This document shows positions 10,595-20,373 of a stretch of DNA of 39,210 nucleotides, piece after piece. Every line of letters begins with the position of its first letter. Positions within the stretch are counted from its first letter, which is position 1. The position numbers and the translations under genes are program-made. The stretch spans positions 1 through 39,210 of the forward strand of contig VBEF01000056.1 in the NCBI GenBank assembly GCA_005881275.1. Direction: 5' to 3'. Under the pieces are notes generated by a model. That model ran no database searches. It saw nothing but the letters and a program-made list of their open reading frames with translations, and was not told where the DNA came from. This DNA comes from Chloroflexota bacterium. GTDB taxonomy: Bacteria > Chloroflexota > Dormibacteria > Dormibacterales > Dormibacteraceae.

Positions 10595-11338
10595 ATGGTT
10601 TTGACACCAGATTTCGAGAGCCGGCCGGTGATCAGCTTCCAGCGCGTCTTCAAGACGTATCCGACTGGAACTGAAGCCCTTCGCGACATCAACCTCGAGG
10701 TGCCCGAGGGCGACTTCCTCTTCCTGGTTGGCCCCTCTGGCGCCGGCAAGTCCACTGTCGTGCGCCTGCTGATCCGAGAGGAGAAGCCGACCAAGGGCAA
10801 GATCTTCGTCGACGGCATCGAGCTGGGCCGTATGAAGCGGCGCAAGCTGCCGTACTACCGGCGCAAGGTCGGCCTCGTCTTCCAGGACTTCAAGCTGCTG
10901 CCGAACCTGACCGTCTACGAAAACGTGGCTTTTGCCTTGCGCGTTCTCGGCGAGCCCGATCAGCACGTGCGGGACCGAGTGGCGGAGGCGCTCGATACGG
11001 TCAGCCTCTCGGCGAAAGAGAACACGTATCCGGCAAACCTCTCCGGTGGCGAGCAGCAGCGCGTCGCGATCGCCCGCGCGCTGGTGCACGCGCCGCGATT
11101 CATAATCGCCGACGAGCCCACCGGAAACCTGGACCCCGCGACCGCGTGGGAGATCATGCAGCTGTTCCTGCGCATCAACGCGCGCGGCGCCACCGTGGTG
11201 ATGGCGACGCACAACCGCGAGATCGTGGACCTTCTCCGACGCCGCGTCGTCGCAATCGACGCGGGCCAAATCGCAAGAGACGACCGTTCAGGCAGGTATC
11301 ACGATGATGTTGCGAAACCTCAAGTTCGCGCTCAATAG
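10595..11338 (+). CDS. ftsE: cell division ATP-binding protein FtsE
   Basis: ABC ATPase that with FtsX controls peptidoglycan hydrolases during division. From ATG 10595 it has 247 residues. It shows Walker A GPSGAGKST (46-54), the Q-loop VFQDFKLLPNLTVYENV typical of FtsE, signature LSGGEQQR (149-156) and Walker B FIIADEPTGNLDP (169-181). The frame stays open upstream to 10487 but that part is not FtsE-like and contains the promoter. The 3' end overlaps ftsX by 35 nt, and the C-terminal tail after the ATPase fold is about 20 residues longer than needed. Confidence 0.95.
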   Translation: MVLTPDFESRPVISFQRVFKTYPTGTEALRDINLEVPEGDFLFLVGPSGAGKSTVVRLLIREEKPTKGKIFVDGIELGRMKRRKLPYYRRKVGLVFQDFKLLPNLTVYENVAFALRVLGEPDQHVRDRVAEALDTVSLSAKENTYPANLSGGEQQRVAIARALVHAPRFIIADEPTGNLDPATAWEIMQLFLRINARGATVVMATHNREIVDLLRRRVVAIDAGQIARDDRSGRYHDDVAKPQVRAQ

Positions 11339-12197
11339 CGCCTGGCAGAGCTTCTGGCGGAACCTGGCCGTGAGCCTGGCCGCGGTTCTGTCGATCACGC
11401 TCATCCTGATTCTGGCCGGGATCAATCTCCTGGTCGGTCACGCCCTCTCTCAGGTGCTGGACGGCTTTCGCGCGAAGGTAAGCGAGATCTCGATCAACGT
11501 GTCCGACGACACGCCGCTGCAGAGTGTCTACGACTTCGAGCAGGTGCTGACCGCGGACCCGCGCGTGGCCAGCGTGCGATTCATCACGAAAGACGAGGCG
11601 CTCGCTCAATTCAAAGCGGATCCGCAAAACGTCGTCTTCGCTCAGCAGATCGAAGGCAATCCCCTTGACGCGAAGCTCGAGGTCCACGTCAAGAATCTGA
11701 GCGACGTCGCCGGCATCGACACCGTCGCCCGGCGCTGGTCGGGTGTCGATCCGACCGATCCGACCAACTACCAGGGTGACTTCGTCAACCGGATGCTCGA
11801 GCTGTCGTCCTGGCTCAGCCTGGCCGGCGTTGCGCTTCTTTTGATCCTGATGCTCGTTTCGGTCGTGATCGTGATGAACACGATCCGCACGGCGGTCTAT
11901 CACCGCCGCAAGGAGATCGAGGTGATGAAGCTCGTCGGCGCGACGGAATGGTTTGTCCGCGGGCCTTTCGTGATCGAGGGCATCATGACCGGGCTCATCG
12001 CGGCTTCGATCGCTCTCGCCCTGCTCGTTGTCGCCTACCCACCTGCGGTCGATCGTTTCAAATCCGATATCGGGTTCATCCCTCTGAGCTACGACCCGCG
12101 GTTCATCACGATCCTCGCCCAGGACCTGCTCCTGGCGGGTGCGCTGTTGGGCGCGCTGGGGAGCTACATCGGCGTCCGCCGTTACGTGAGGATCTGA
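11304..12197 (+). CDS. ftsX: cell division permease-like protein FtsX
   Basis: Membrane partner of FtsE that relays ATPase cycles to a periplasmic or extracellular hydrolase activator. The 297 residues show a first membrane helix (about 20-45), a large extracytoplasmic domain (about 50-160) and three further helices (about 175-200, 225-245 and 268-290). The last part has the MacB/FtsX-type HRRKEIEVMKLVGAT motif before the third helix. It overlaps ftsE by 35 nt and is followed after 4 nt by the LytM protein, its probable partner. The start could be ATG 11304 or the adjacent ATG 11307. Confidence 0.93.
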   Translation: MMLRNLKFALNSAWQSFWRNLAVSLAAVLSITLILILAGINLLVGHALSQVLDGFRAKVSEISINVSDDTPLQSVYDFEQVLTADPRVASVRFITKDEALAQFKADPQNVVFAQQIEGNPLDAKLEVHVKNLSDVAGIDTVARRWSGVDPTDPTNYQGDFVNRMLELSSWLSLAGVALLLILMLVSVVIVMNTIRTAVYHRRKEIEVMKLVGATEWFVRGPFVIEGIMTGLIAASIALALLVVAYPPAVDRFKSDIGFIPLSYDPRFITILAQDLLLAGALLGALGSYIGVRRYVRI

Positions 12198-12201
12198 CGG
12201 T

Positions 12202-13434
12202 TTGAGGGCTCGCCTGCTGATCGCCGCGATCCTGGCCGCCACCGCGTGGGCTCCACAGTCGGTGCACAACGCCTCGGCCATCTTCTGCTACTCGGGCGAT
12301 CCGCCGGCCGTATATCAGGCTTGCGTCGCCTACAACCAGGGCATCGGGCAGCAGGTCAACAACCAGAACCAGCTCATCAACATCCAGTCGAAGATCAACA
12401 ACACGATCAACCAGATCAACGCCATCGACGCCATGATCGCCAGCCTTCAATCCCAGATCGCTGCGCAAAAGGCGCTGATCGCCCAGACGCAGGCAGCCAT
12501 CGATGAGCTCAGCCGCAAGATCAGGTTTGGCGAAGCTTCTCTGATCCGGCAGAACGCGCACGTCACCGTCCGCGAGCAGCTTCTGAACCAGCGGCTTCGT
12601 TACGTCGATTCGCATGGCGGCGTCAACTACGTGCGCCTGGTTTTGACGGCCAACAGCATCAACCAGCTCTTGAACCGCATGGTCGGTGCGCAACAGGTTG
12701 CTTCTTCCGACCGCAGGCTCCTGGTCGGCCTCGAGGAGGAGCACTCACAGATCGCGCAAGCCAACACCGACCTCGACGGTGAGCGAAGCCAGGTCTCAGC
12801 GCTGCTCAAGCAGCAGCAGGAGGCGGAGGCAGACCTCGAGAAGAATCTCGCCACCGAGGCGGCTGCTCTTGCGTTTGAGAAGCAGCTGGTCGCACAGCTG
12901 GCGGCCCAGTACGACGCGGTCCAGGCTGAGCGGGCGGCCATCGATGCGCAGGTGGCAGAGCGGGCGCGGGAGTACGCTGCAGCCGCGGTGAAGGCCGGCG
13001 GCGGCAACGGGGTGTTCGAATGGCCCGAGCCGAACTGCGGCCCTGGGTGTATGAGCCAGCGGTTCGGCTGCTCGAGCTTCTACCTCGAGGTGTATGAGCC
13101 CAGCTGCCCTTACCCGCACAAGATCCACACCGGCATCGACATCGCCGGGCCGTATGGCACGCCGATCGTCGCCGCTGATACGGGTGTGGCCTATCTGTAC
13201 CCGGGCAGCGTCGGTTACGGAAATCTGCTGGTGATCATTCACGGGAATGGCTATTCGACTTACTACGGCCATCTCGCCGGATACGCTCCGGGCCTCGGCA
13301 CCGGGCAGGTCGTGCCGCGCGGAACGACCGTGGCATTCGAGGGTTCGACCGGCTGGTCGACAGGACCGCATGTGCATTTCGAGATCCGTGTCAATGGCGT
13401 CTACAAAGACCCGTGCATCTGGCTCGGTTGCTAG
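12202..13434 (+). CDS. coiled-coil M23 (LytM) peptidase, EnvC-like FtsEX partner
   Basis: Probable extracytoplasmic murein hydrolase or hydrolase activator. It starts at TTG 12202, 4 nt after ftsX. The 410 residues comprise a signal peptide (about 1-26), long Gln/Asn/Ala-rich coiled coils (about 45-135 and 165-260) and a C-terminal LytM domain. The zinc ligands are intact: H309 and D313 in HTGIDIAG, and H390 and H392 in GPHVHFE. Unlike E. coli EnvC, which has lost catalysis, this one could be an active endopeptidase. The LytM domain has six cysteines (279, 283, 290, 302, 405, 410), which suggests disulfides. Coupling to FtsX is inferred from position and layout. Confidence 0.88.
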   Translation: MRARLLIAAILAATAWAPQSVHNASAIFCYSGDPPAVYQACVAYNQGIGQQVNNQNQLINIQSKINNTINQINAIDAMIASLQSQIAAQKALIAQTQAAIDELSRKIRFGEASLIRQNAHVTVREQLLNQRLRYVDSHGGVNYVRLVLTANSINQLLNRMVGAQQVASSDRRLLVGLEEEHSQIAQANTDLDGERSQVSALLKQQQEAEADLEKNLATEAAALAFEKQLVAQLAAQYDAVQAERAAIDAQVAERAREYAAAAVKAGGGNGVFEWPEPNCGPGCMSQRFGCSSFYLEVYEPSCPYPHKIHTGIDIAGPYGTPIVAADTGVAYLYPGSVGYGNLLVIIHGNGYSTYYGHLAGYAPGLGTGQVVPRGTTVAFEGSTGWSTGPHVHFEIRVNGVYKDPCIWLGC

Positions 13435-13437
13435 TCT
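13432..13437 (+). promoter_or_regulatory. -10 box, leaderless layout, for ctpA-like gene
   Basis: TAGTCT, beginning with the stop codon of the M23 gene, then 6 nt and ATG 13444. No ribosome binding site is present. Confidence 0.5.
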
Positions 13438-13443
13438 GCTGAG

Positions 13444-14670
13444 ATGAATCGAAGCGTCGCCCTGCGGGGTGGCGCCGTCCTCTCGATGTTGCTCGGTTTC
13501 GTCCCGGGCCTTCTCTTCCTAGTCATCGGCTTCGTGGGCGGCGTCTACGTCGATCAGCGATTTCCCGAGTACGTCCCATTCATAGGACACCGGTCTGAGT
13601 CGAATGTCGACCTCAGCCAGGTTCAAGAGGCGGTTCGTCTGATCCAGGCCGACTATGTTGACGGCAACCTCGACTCCACAAAGCTGTCGCACGGCACGGT
13701 GCAGGGGCTCGTGAACAGCCTGGGCGATCCGTTCACGGTGTACTTCGACCCCGACCAGTACAAGCGGCTGCAGCAGAGTTATCAGGGCAAATACACGGGC
13801 ATCGGGATCTATTTGAGTTTCAGCACCGGCTATCCGGTGATTTCGGGGACTGTGCCCGGTTCGCCCGCCGCGTTTGCGGGACTGAAGGCTGGCGACCAGG
13901 TAGTGAAAGTCGGCGACAAAGACATCAAAGGCATCACCGCCGACCAGGCGACTGCCCTGATTCAAGGACCTGAAGGGACCAAGGTCACCCTGACCATCCT
14001 GCGAGGTACCGAGTCGATGACATTCACGATCACGAGGGCGCAGATCCAGGTGCCGACCGTGCGGTCAGCCACGGTTGGCAACCACGTGCTGTACGTCCGG
14101 ATCTACTCGTTCGCCTCCAACACGTCGACCGAGTTTTCGGCGGCGCTGAAGACCGGTTTGCCGGGGGCGTCCGGCATGGTCCTCGACCTGCGCGGCGACC
14201 CCGGCGGATTCATCTCAGCGGCCGACGACGTGATCAGCCAGTTCGTGTCAACTGGTGAGACCTTCGAGACGCACGGCCGGAGCGGGGTGGACCGGCACCA
14301 GGTCGGCTCGCAGCACGGTGCGCCAACCGTGCCACTGATCGTGCTGGTCGACGCCAACAGTGCATCCGCGGCCGAGATCGTGGCCGGGTCGCTGCAGGTC
14401 CACCAGCGCGGGAAGCTCGTCGGCACAACCACGTTCGGCAAGGGTTCGGTGCAGGAGGACTTTGTGCTGAGCGACGGATCGGACCTTCACTTGACCGTGC
14501 AGCGATGGTTTCTGCCGAACGGCCAGACGATCGACCACAAGGGCCTGACGCCTGACGTCACGGTCACGCTGCCGACTCCGACCGACGCCTACGACGTGTC
14601 GCAGCCGTCGCAGGGCTACGCCAAAGACACGCAGCTCAATGCGGCATTGGGTCTGCTGCCGGGTGGGTAG
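13444..14670 (+). CDS. ctpA: carboxy-terminal processing protease (S41, CtpA/CtpB)
   Basis: Membrane-anchored serine protease with a PDZ domain, cleaving C-termini or regulating envelope hydrolases and sporulation factors. The 408 residues show an N-terminal membrane helix (about 10-36), a PDZ domain (about 115-200, GIGIYLS, KAGDQVVKVGDKDIKG) and the S41 core. The catalytic serine is in NSASAAEI (S308, with S306 adjacent) and the general-base lysine is K333 in TFGKGSVQ. Its place after ftsEX matches Bacillus, where ctpB follows ftsEX. The C-terminal 30 residues after the catalytic domain lack similarity to known repeats. Confidence 0.93.
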   Translation: MNRSVALRGGAVLSMLLGFVPGLLFLVIGFVGGVYVDQRFPEYVPFIGHRSESNVDLSQVQEAVRLIQADYVDGNLDSTKLSHGTVQGLVNSLGDPFTVYFDPDQYKRLQQSYQGKYTGIGIYLSFSTGYPVISGTVPGSPAAFAGLKAGDQVVKVGDKDIKGITADQATALIQGPEGTKVTLTILRGTESMTFTITRAQIQVPTVRSATVGNHVLYVRIYSFASNTSTEFSAALKTGLPGASGMVLDLRGDPGGFISAADDVISQFVSTGETFETHGRSGVDRHQVGSQHGAPTVPLIVLVDANSASAAEIVAGSLQVHQRGKLVGTTTFGKGSVQEDFVLSDGSDLHLTVQRWFLPNGQTIDHKGLTPDVTVTLPTPTDAYDVSQPSQGYAKDTQLNAALGLLPGG

Positions 14671-14691
14671 ACTGGCTACCGCGCAATCGAC

Positions 14692-14765
14692 GGGCGGTTA
14701 GCTCAGCTGGCTAGAGCGCCTCGCTTACACCGAGGAGGTCGTTGGTTCAAGTCCATCACCGCCCA
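14692..14765 (+). tRNA. tRNA-Val (anticodon UAC)
   Basis: The acceptor stem GGGCGGT pairs with ACCGCCC. The D arm is GCTCAGCTGGCTAGAGC. The anticodon stem CCTCG/CGAGG encloses CTTACAC, anticodon TAC at 14726-14728. The T arm GTTGG-TTCAAGT-CCATC has one T-T mismatch. CCA is not encoded. The minus-strand gene downstream ends inside this tRNA. Confidence 0.93.
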
Positions 14766-15483
14766 CTGACTCAAGAGGTCGCCAGAGCCGCACCGCAAGC
14801 CACGCGCCCCAGACTGGAGCAACGATCCCGCCGCTAAGGAGAATCAGCAATCCGCCGATCGCGTCCGGAACGGGTATGCCGGCGTCACGTGCGAGAAGGC
14901 TCAACAGGCCCAATACGTAGAGGGCCATGAGAACGAAGCCGAGGAACGCCCACCCCCGCGGCAGCGAACCTTTCTCGAGGGCAAGGCGACTCGACCAATA
15001 GGTGCCTAGACCGGCTAGAAGTAGGAATGCACGCTGGAGCCAGTTCGCAGGAGACTCTATCAAGGCGCTAGTGTCAGTCAGGGTCCTCAGCGTTTCACTC
15101 GAAGCGCCTTGACTCACGTTGACCACTGCCTGCAACAGGCCGAGCGTCAGGAACAACCAGAGAGCTCCGAACAGCCCCGCCGCGCCGAACGCGGCTGCCA
15201 TCAATTGCTGGCGAGCACCGTCGGGGCCAAGCGAATGTCTCAGGACGAGCCCGAGCCCAATCAGGCAGAGCATTGCGATGACGATGCAAATTACAGCTGC
15301 GTACAGCTGCGGATATACGGCCCGCTCATACGCATAGTGCGCAACACGATCGGCAGCGTCCGGCGGCCTGGGCGAGATGATCGCGAAGCTCACCAGCGTG
15401 AAGATCCATATGCCCGCGAACCACCCGGCGGCAAAGAGGAGCGCGAGTGATCTGCCGATGGAATACCAATTGGCATTGCTCAT
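14725..15483 (-). CDS. membrane protein of unknown function ending inside tRNA-Val
   Basis: No family is recognised. The 252 residues contain about six hydrophobic helices (about 10-33, 56-82, 92-118, 146-165, 176-198 and 207-230), suggesting an integral membrane protein. The start is ATG 15483 with a GGAGAGGT ribosome binding site just upstream. The last 14 or so residues (GGDGLEPTTSSV region) are encoded antisense to the 3' half of tRNA-Val, and the TAA stop falls on the anticodon loop. The tail is therefore probably not functionally selected. The true conserved protein ends near the tRNA boundary. Confidence 0.7.
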   Translation of the reverse strand: MSNANWYSIGRSLALLFAAGWFAGIWIFTLVSFAIISPRPPDAADRVAHYAYERAVYPQLYAAVICIVIAMLCLIGLGLVLRHSLGPDGARQQLMAAAFGAAGLFGALWLFLTLGLLQAVVNVSQGASSETLRTLTDTSALIESPANWLQRAFLLLAGLGTYWSSRLALEKGSLPRGWAFLGFVLMALYVLGLLSLLARDAGIPVPDAIGGLLILLSGGIVAPVWGAWLAVRLWRPLESVGGDGLEPTTSSV

Positions 15484-15567
15484 AGCACCTCTCCGCCGAG
15501 AAGCCTAGCCCTCAGCAAGCGCGCGAACAAATGGGCAGTTCGCAATCTGGTTGGAGCCGGATGGTGG

Positions 15568-16155
15568 TTAGAAGCGGCCGACTGCTGCTTTGGCTAGCGT
15601 CTCGACCTTGCTGGAGTTGGTGGTCGGACTGACGGCGATCATCAGGACCACATTCGCCTTGAAGACGAAAATCGCGATCCCGCCGCCAGTGCTGCTCGTC
15701 GCGGTGTATTCAAAAGCCTTGTCGCCGATGCCCTGGACTGCCTTGGCGTTGCCCACGCCCATCTGACCGTTCAGGACGGCGGCCATCTGCTCGGGTGACA
15801 CCGAATCAGCAGTCGACGTGTCCGGATAGACCTGAGCGAGGACGAATATCGAGGCATCGCCGTTGGAGCTGCCGTAGATGCAGATTCCCGGTGTTTGCGC
15901 GCCGGCGCCGGCCGTGAGGTCTGTCACCGTCGTGCCGACAGCCGTCGATGCCTCGGCGGCGGTGACAAGGGAGCAGGCATCGACCGACGCGATGTGTGTG
16001 GCCGTGGTTGGGCTGGCTGTTGGCGACTCGTTAGAGCTCGACGAAGAGCTGCTTGCTCCACATGCGGCACCAAGCATCCAAACCGTGACGGCGGCAAGGG
16101 CGGCGCACCGGCGGCCACCAGACGTGAGCGAATGAAGGGTCATGGGGACACTCAC
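15568..16155 (-). CDS. putative lipoprotein, DUF3558-like
   Basis: Secreted protein of unknown function. The 195 residues begin with a lipoprotein signal ending in LGAAC, then a Ser-rich linker. A globular part follows with DACSLVTAAEASTAVGTTV, an acidic C-and-L pattern like that of DUF3558 and related actinobacterial lipoproteins, and a second cysteine in PGICIYG. The start is GTG 16155; an in-frame ATG 16143 also leaves a workable signal. It is likely tethered to the outer face of the membrane. The family assignment is tentative. Confidence 0.7.
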   Translation of the reverse strand: MSVPMTLHSLTSGGRRCAALAAVTVWMLGAACGASSSSSSSNESPTASPTTATHIASVDACSLVTAAEASTAVGTTVTDLTAGAGAQTPGICIYGSSNGDASIFVLAQVYPDTSTADSVSPEQMAAVLNGQMGVGNAKAVQGIGDKAFEYTATSSTGGGIAIFVFKANVVLMIAVSPTTNSSKVETLAKAAVGRF

Positions 16156-16167
16156 GATCGGGCCCGT

Positions 16168-16196
16168 AGTCTGTCAACACCAGGATGTGCTGTCAA
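16168..16196 (-). promoter_or_regulatory. possible promoter for the lipoprotein gene, two TTGACA boxes
   Basis: On the minus strand, TTGACA occurs at 16196-16191 and again at 16177-16172. The upstream copy has a 17-nt spacer to CAGACT (16173-16168), a weak -10. Which box is used cannot be told. Confidence 0.35.
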
Positions 16197-16243
16197 TGGG
16201 ACCCGGTGGCGGCCACCAGTCCGCCGATAAAATTACCCGCCGT

Positions 16244-16320
16244 GCCGAGGTAGCTCAGCTTGGTAGAGCACTTGACTGAAAATCAAGGTGTCGCCGGTTC
16301 AAATCCGGCCCTCGGCACCA
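16244..16320 (+). tRNA. tRNA-Phe (anticodon GAA)
   Basis: The acceptor GCCGAGG pairs with CCTCGGC and CCA is encoded. The anticodon stem CTTGA/TCAAG encloses CTGAAAA. The T arm GCCGG-TTCAAAT-CCGGC is perfect. Confidence 0.96.
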
Positions 16321-16328
16321 TCAGCCGC

Positions 16329-16334
16329 TAGTGT
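16329..16334 (+). promoter_or_regulatory. -10 box, leaderless layout, for the LLM oxidoreductase
   Basis: TAGTGT followed by 6 nt and GTG 16341, lying 8 nt after the tRNA-Phe CCA end. Confidence 0.5.
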
Positions 16335-16340
16335 CGACGC

Positions 16341-17279
16341 GTGCCCGGCCACCGCGCTTTTAGATTCGACGTCCAGGAGCACCGGGCTCACAGCGCCAAG
16401 CACTGGCGCGACAAGGTGCGGGCGCTGGAATCGATGGCGTATTCGGCCGTCTACCTCCCGGACCACTTCGGCGACCAGCTCGGCGCCATCGCGGCGCTGA
16501 TGGCGGCGGCCGACGCCACGACCAAACTGCGCATCGGCTCGCTTGTGTTCGACAACGATTACCGGCACCCTGTGGTGCTGGCCAAAGAGGCGGCGACCCT
16601 CGATCTCCTGTCGGACGGCCGGCTGGACCTGGGACTCGGCGCCGGTTGGATGGTCTCGGACTATGAGCAGGCGGGAATCCCTTTCGACTCTCCGGGCACG
16701 CGGATCGAGCGCCTCGCCGAAGCGGTCACCATCGTGAAGAAGTTCTTTGCCGGGGCAGAGTTTTCATTCCAGGGCAAGTACTATTCGATCACTCGCCTGG
16801 AGGGGGCGCCCCTACCGGTCCAGAAGCCTCATCCCCCTCTGCTCCTTGGAGGCGGCGGACGCAAGATGCTGCGGCTCGCCGCACGTGAAGCCGACATCGT
16901 GCACGTGAACTACAACCTTCGCGAGGGGCGCGTCAACCCGAAGCTGGTTCAAACCGGAGTGGCCGCGGCGACTGAGGAAAAGGTCGGCTGGATCAGGGAG
17001 GCGGCCGGCGACCGGCTGGACTCGATCGAGCTGGGTTTCACCGTGTTCTTCGCGAGCGTAACCAGTGACCGGGAGTCGATCGCGTCCGCGATTGCTCCCT
17101 CGATGGGACTCGAAGCTCGAGATGTGCTCGAGATGCCGCATTTCCTGCTCGGGACCATCGAGCAGATCGAGGACGATCTGAAGGCGCGGCGCGAGCGTTT
17201 CGGCTTCTCGCACGTGATCGTTCCGGGCGAGGTGGCCGACCAGCTGGCGCCGATCGTGGAGCGCCTCGCCGGGAAGTAA
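16341..17279 (+). CDS. LLM-class F420-dependent oxidoreductase
   Basis: TIM-barrel flavin or F420 oxidoreductase of the luciferase-like superfamily. The 312 residues run [11 protein letters not shown] at the start, then [16 protein letters not shown], the signature [20 protein letters not shown] (about 85-104) and [19 protein letters not shown] (about 155-172). It resembles the mycobacterial F420-dependent subgroup more than true luciferases; this suggests the host makes F420, but cofactor use is not proven by sequence. The substrate is unknown. It is followed after 23 nt by malate synthase with its own -10 box, so probably separate units. Confidence 0.87.
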   Translation: MPGHRAFRFDVQEHRAHSAKHWRDKVRALESMAYSAVYLPDHFGDQLGAIAALMAAADATTKLRIGSLVFDNDYRHPVVLAKEAATLDLLSDGRLDLGLGAGWMVSDYEQAGIPFDSPGTRIERLAEAVTIVKKFFAGAEFSFQGKYYSITRLEGAPLPVQKPHPPLLLGGGGRKMLRLAAREADIVHVNYNLREGRVNPKLVQTGVAAATEEKVGWIREAAGDRLDSIELGFTVFFASVTSDRESIASAIAPSMGLEARDVLEMPHFLLGTIEQIEDDLKARRERFGFSHVIVPGEVADQLAPIVERLAGK

Positions 17280-17289
17280 GGACCTCAGG

Positions 17290-17295
17290 TAGATT
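17290..17295 (+). promoter_or_regulatory. -10 box, leaderless layout, for malate synthase
   Basis: TAGATT followed by 7 nt and ATG 17303. Confidence 0.5.
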
Positions 17296-17302
17296 GGTGG
17301 CG

Positions 17303-18898
<1,596 letters not shown>

Positions 18899-18911
18899 CC
18901 CAGGCCCGGGG

Positions 18912-19208
18912 CTATTGCTTGGCTGGAGCGGGGGGTTTGCCCGGCAGCCGGCGCCACTGACGCGGCCCGACGCCGTTGTTGGGATTGCCCGGGACGAACG
19001 CGACCGCCGATGGCTTCACCATGCAGCTGTCCTTGCGGACGACGCTTCGCTCGCCGCCTTCCTGGTGCTCGATCACCACCGTCCGCTCCAGGACGGCCCT
19101 TACCCGAACCTGCTTTCCGTTCACCATCGCGTTGAAGCCCCCGCTGACCTCGTGGTTCAGGGGTGGAACGATGCTGGCCAGCGAGACGAGTTCAACGGTT
19201 TTGCTCAT
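18912..19208 (-). CDS. small protein of unknown function (98 aa)
   Basis: Not recognised. It is a mostly beta-type sequence, with a conserved-looking front (VELVSLASIVPPLNHEVSGGFNA split by NGKQVRVRAVLERTVVIE) and a proline-rich tail. The ribosome binding site GAGGGAAG precedes ATG 19208. It converges with malate synthase across 13 bp. A short GC-rich inverted repeat (AGCCC/GGGCT) at 18899-18915 between the two stops may terminate one or both transcripts. Confidence 0.6.
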   Translation of the reverse strand: MSKTVELVSLASIVPPLNHEVSGGFNAMVNGKQVRVRAVLERTVVIEHQEGGERSVVRKDSCMVKPSAVAFVPGNPNNGVGPRQWRRLPGKPPAPAKQ

Positions 19209-19337
19209 GTAGTGGCTTCCCTCGGGCTAGGCGGCGGTATGTTGCGCCGCGGAAATCAGCAGGCGCCGAGCGATTCGGCAGAAGCGGATTTTACCAGACC
19301 GGGTTCACCCGACTTACGAACGGTAAGCAACCGCCGA

Positions 19338-19553
19338 TCAGGCGGCTGAGCTCTGCTGTTCCTGCAGTCGCAGCTGGCGGGCGGCTTCCCGGCCGCGCCG
19401 AGCCGCTTCCTTGCTCGCCAGGTGGCGGACACGGAGCTGCCGCGGGTCGACGAACAGGCGCCGGCGGTTGACGAGGACCTTGGGCTCCCCGGGGGCCGGC
19501 ACCAGCTCGGGGCGGGTCTTGTCAGCCGTCTTGCGATTCGTTGCCATGCTCAT
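19338..19553 (-). CDS. small basic protein of unknown function (71 aa)
   Basis: Not recognised. Highly charged, with an Arg/Lys-rich C-terminal helix (VDPRQLRVRHLASKEAARRG onward) and no membrane segment. The pattern could suit nucleic-acid or ribosome contact, but that is only inferred from charge. The start is ATG 19553. The 129 bp between it and the neighbouring minus-strand gene and the 109 bp before lipB show no other coding frame. Confidence 0.5.
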   Translation of the reverse strand: MSMATNRKTADKTRPELVPAPGEPKVLVNRRRLFVDPRQLRVRHLASKEAARRGREAARQLRLQEQQSSAA

Positions 19554-19662
19554 ATTTCACTTACCCGATAACGATCGAGGCCAAACCGAGTAACCGCCTC
19601 TCGCCCGATCTCTCAAGAGACCTCACGTAATGAATACCGGATGGGTAACGCGCCGTATTCCG

Positions 19663-20373
19663 CTAGGTGCGTACGGGCGTTCCCCGGGGCCGTCCCAGGC
19701 TCGCAGCCGGCACCCAATCTACTCCAACGGCGAAGACAGCCTCGAAATGCCTGGCGTAGGCCCCCGCCGCCGCGCTTGTCTCGGTCGGACGCCCCGTTAC
19801 GGCTTCCACCGACGTCGGTCGCAGATCTGCGTGCCCGCAGGGGACTATCCCGTCGAAGTAGCCGAGGTCGGTGGTCAGGTTCAAGGCGAAGCCGTGGCTG
19901 ACCACCGAACGGTTGAGCTTGATGCCAATCGCGGCCAGCTTTTCGCCGCCGCGCCAGACGCCGGTCAAGCCCGGCGCGCCCGGCTCAGAGTCAATACCAA
20001 GCTCGTCCAGGTAGTGGACGAGCGACTGCTCCAGCCGCTCGAGGTATTCAGGGATGGTCAGCCCGAGCTGCTCCAGGTCGAGCACTGGATAACCCACCAG
20101 CTGGCCGGGCCCGTGATAGGTGGCCTCGCCGCCCCTGTCTGACCAGACGACCTCGACGCCCCGGCGCGCCCGTTCTTCTTCATCCCACAAGAGGTGGTCG
20201 GAGGTCGCCGCCTTGCCCATCGTGAAGACGTGCGGGTGCTCGAGCAGGAGGAGAGCGTCCTCGCCGCCTCCCTCGCGTCGCTCCCTCACCAGCGCGGCCT
20301 GGAGGTCCCAGGCTTTGCGGTAAGGGACGCTACCCAGCCAGGAGGCTCTTACGCGCGGCAGGGATCTGCTCAT
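19663..20373 (-). CDS. lipB: lipoyl(octanoyl) transferase
   Basis: Moves octanoyl from acyl carrier protein to lipoyl domains, the first step of lipoate assembly. The 236 residues show LEHPHVFTMGKAA, DRGGEATYHGPGQLVGYPV with the family histidine (about 80-98), the catalytic lysine in GGEKLAAIGIKLNR (about 146-159) and the acyl-thioester cysteine in GIVPCGHADLRPTSV (about 174-188). It overlaps the lipA 3' end by 44 nt if it starts at ATG 20373; a slightly later start is possible. It forms an operon with lipA and E2. Confidence 0.95.
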   Translation of the reverse strand: MSRSLPRVRASWLGSVPYRKAWDLQAALVRERREGGGEDALLLLEHPHVFTMGKAATSDHLLWDEEERARRGVEVVWSDRGGEATYHGPGQLVGYPVLDLEQLGLTIPEYLERLEQSLVHYLDELGIDSEPGAPGLTGVWRGGEKLAAIGIKLNRSVVSHGFALNLTTDLGYFDGIVPCGHADLRPTSVEAVTGRPTETSAAAGAYARHFEAVFAVGVDWVPAASLGRPRGTPVRT

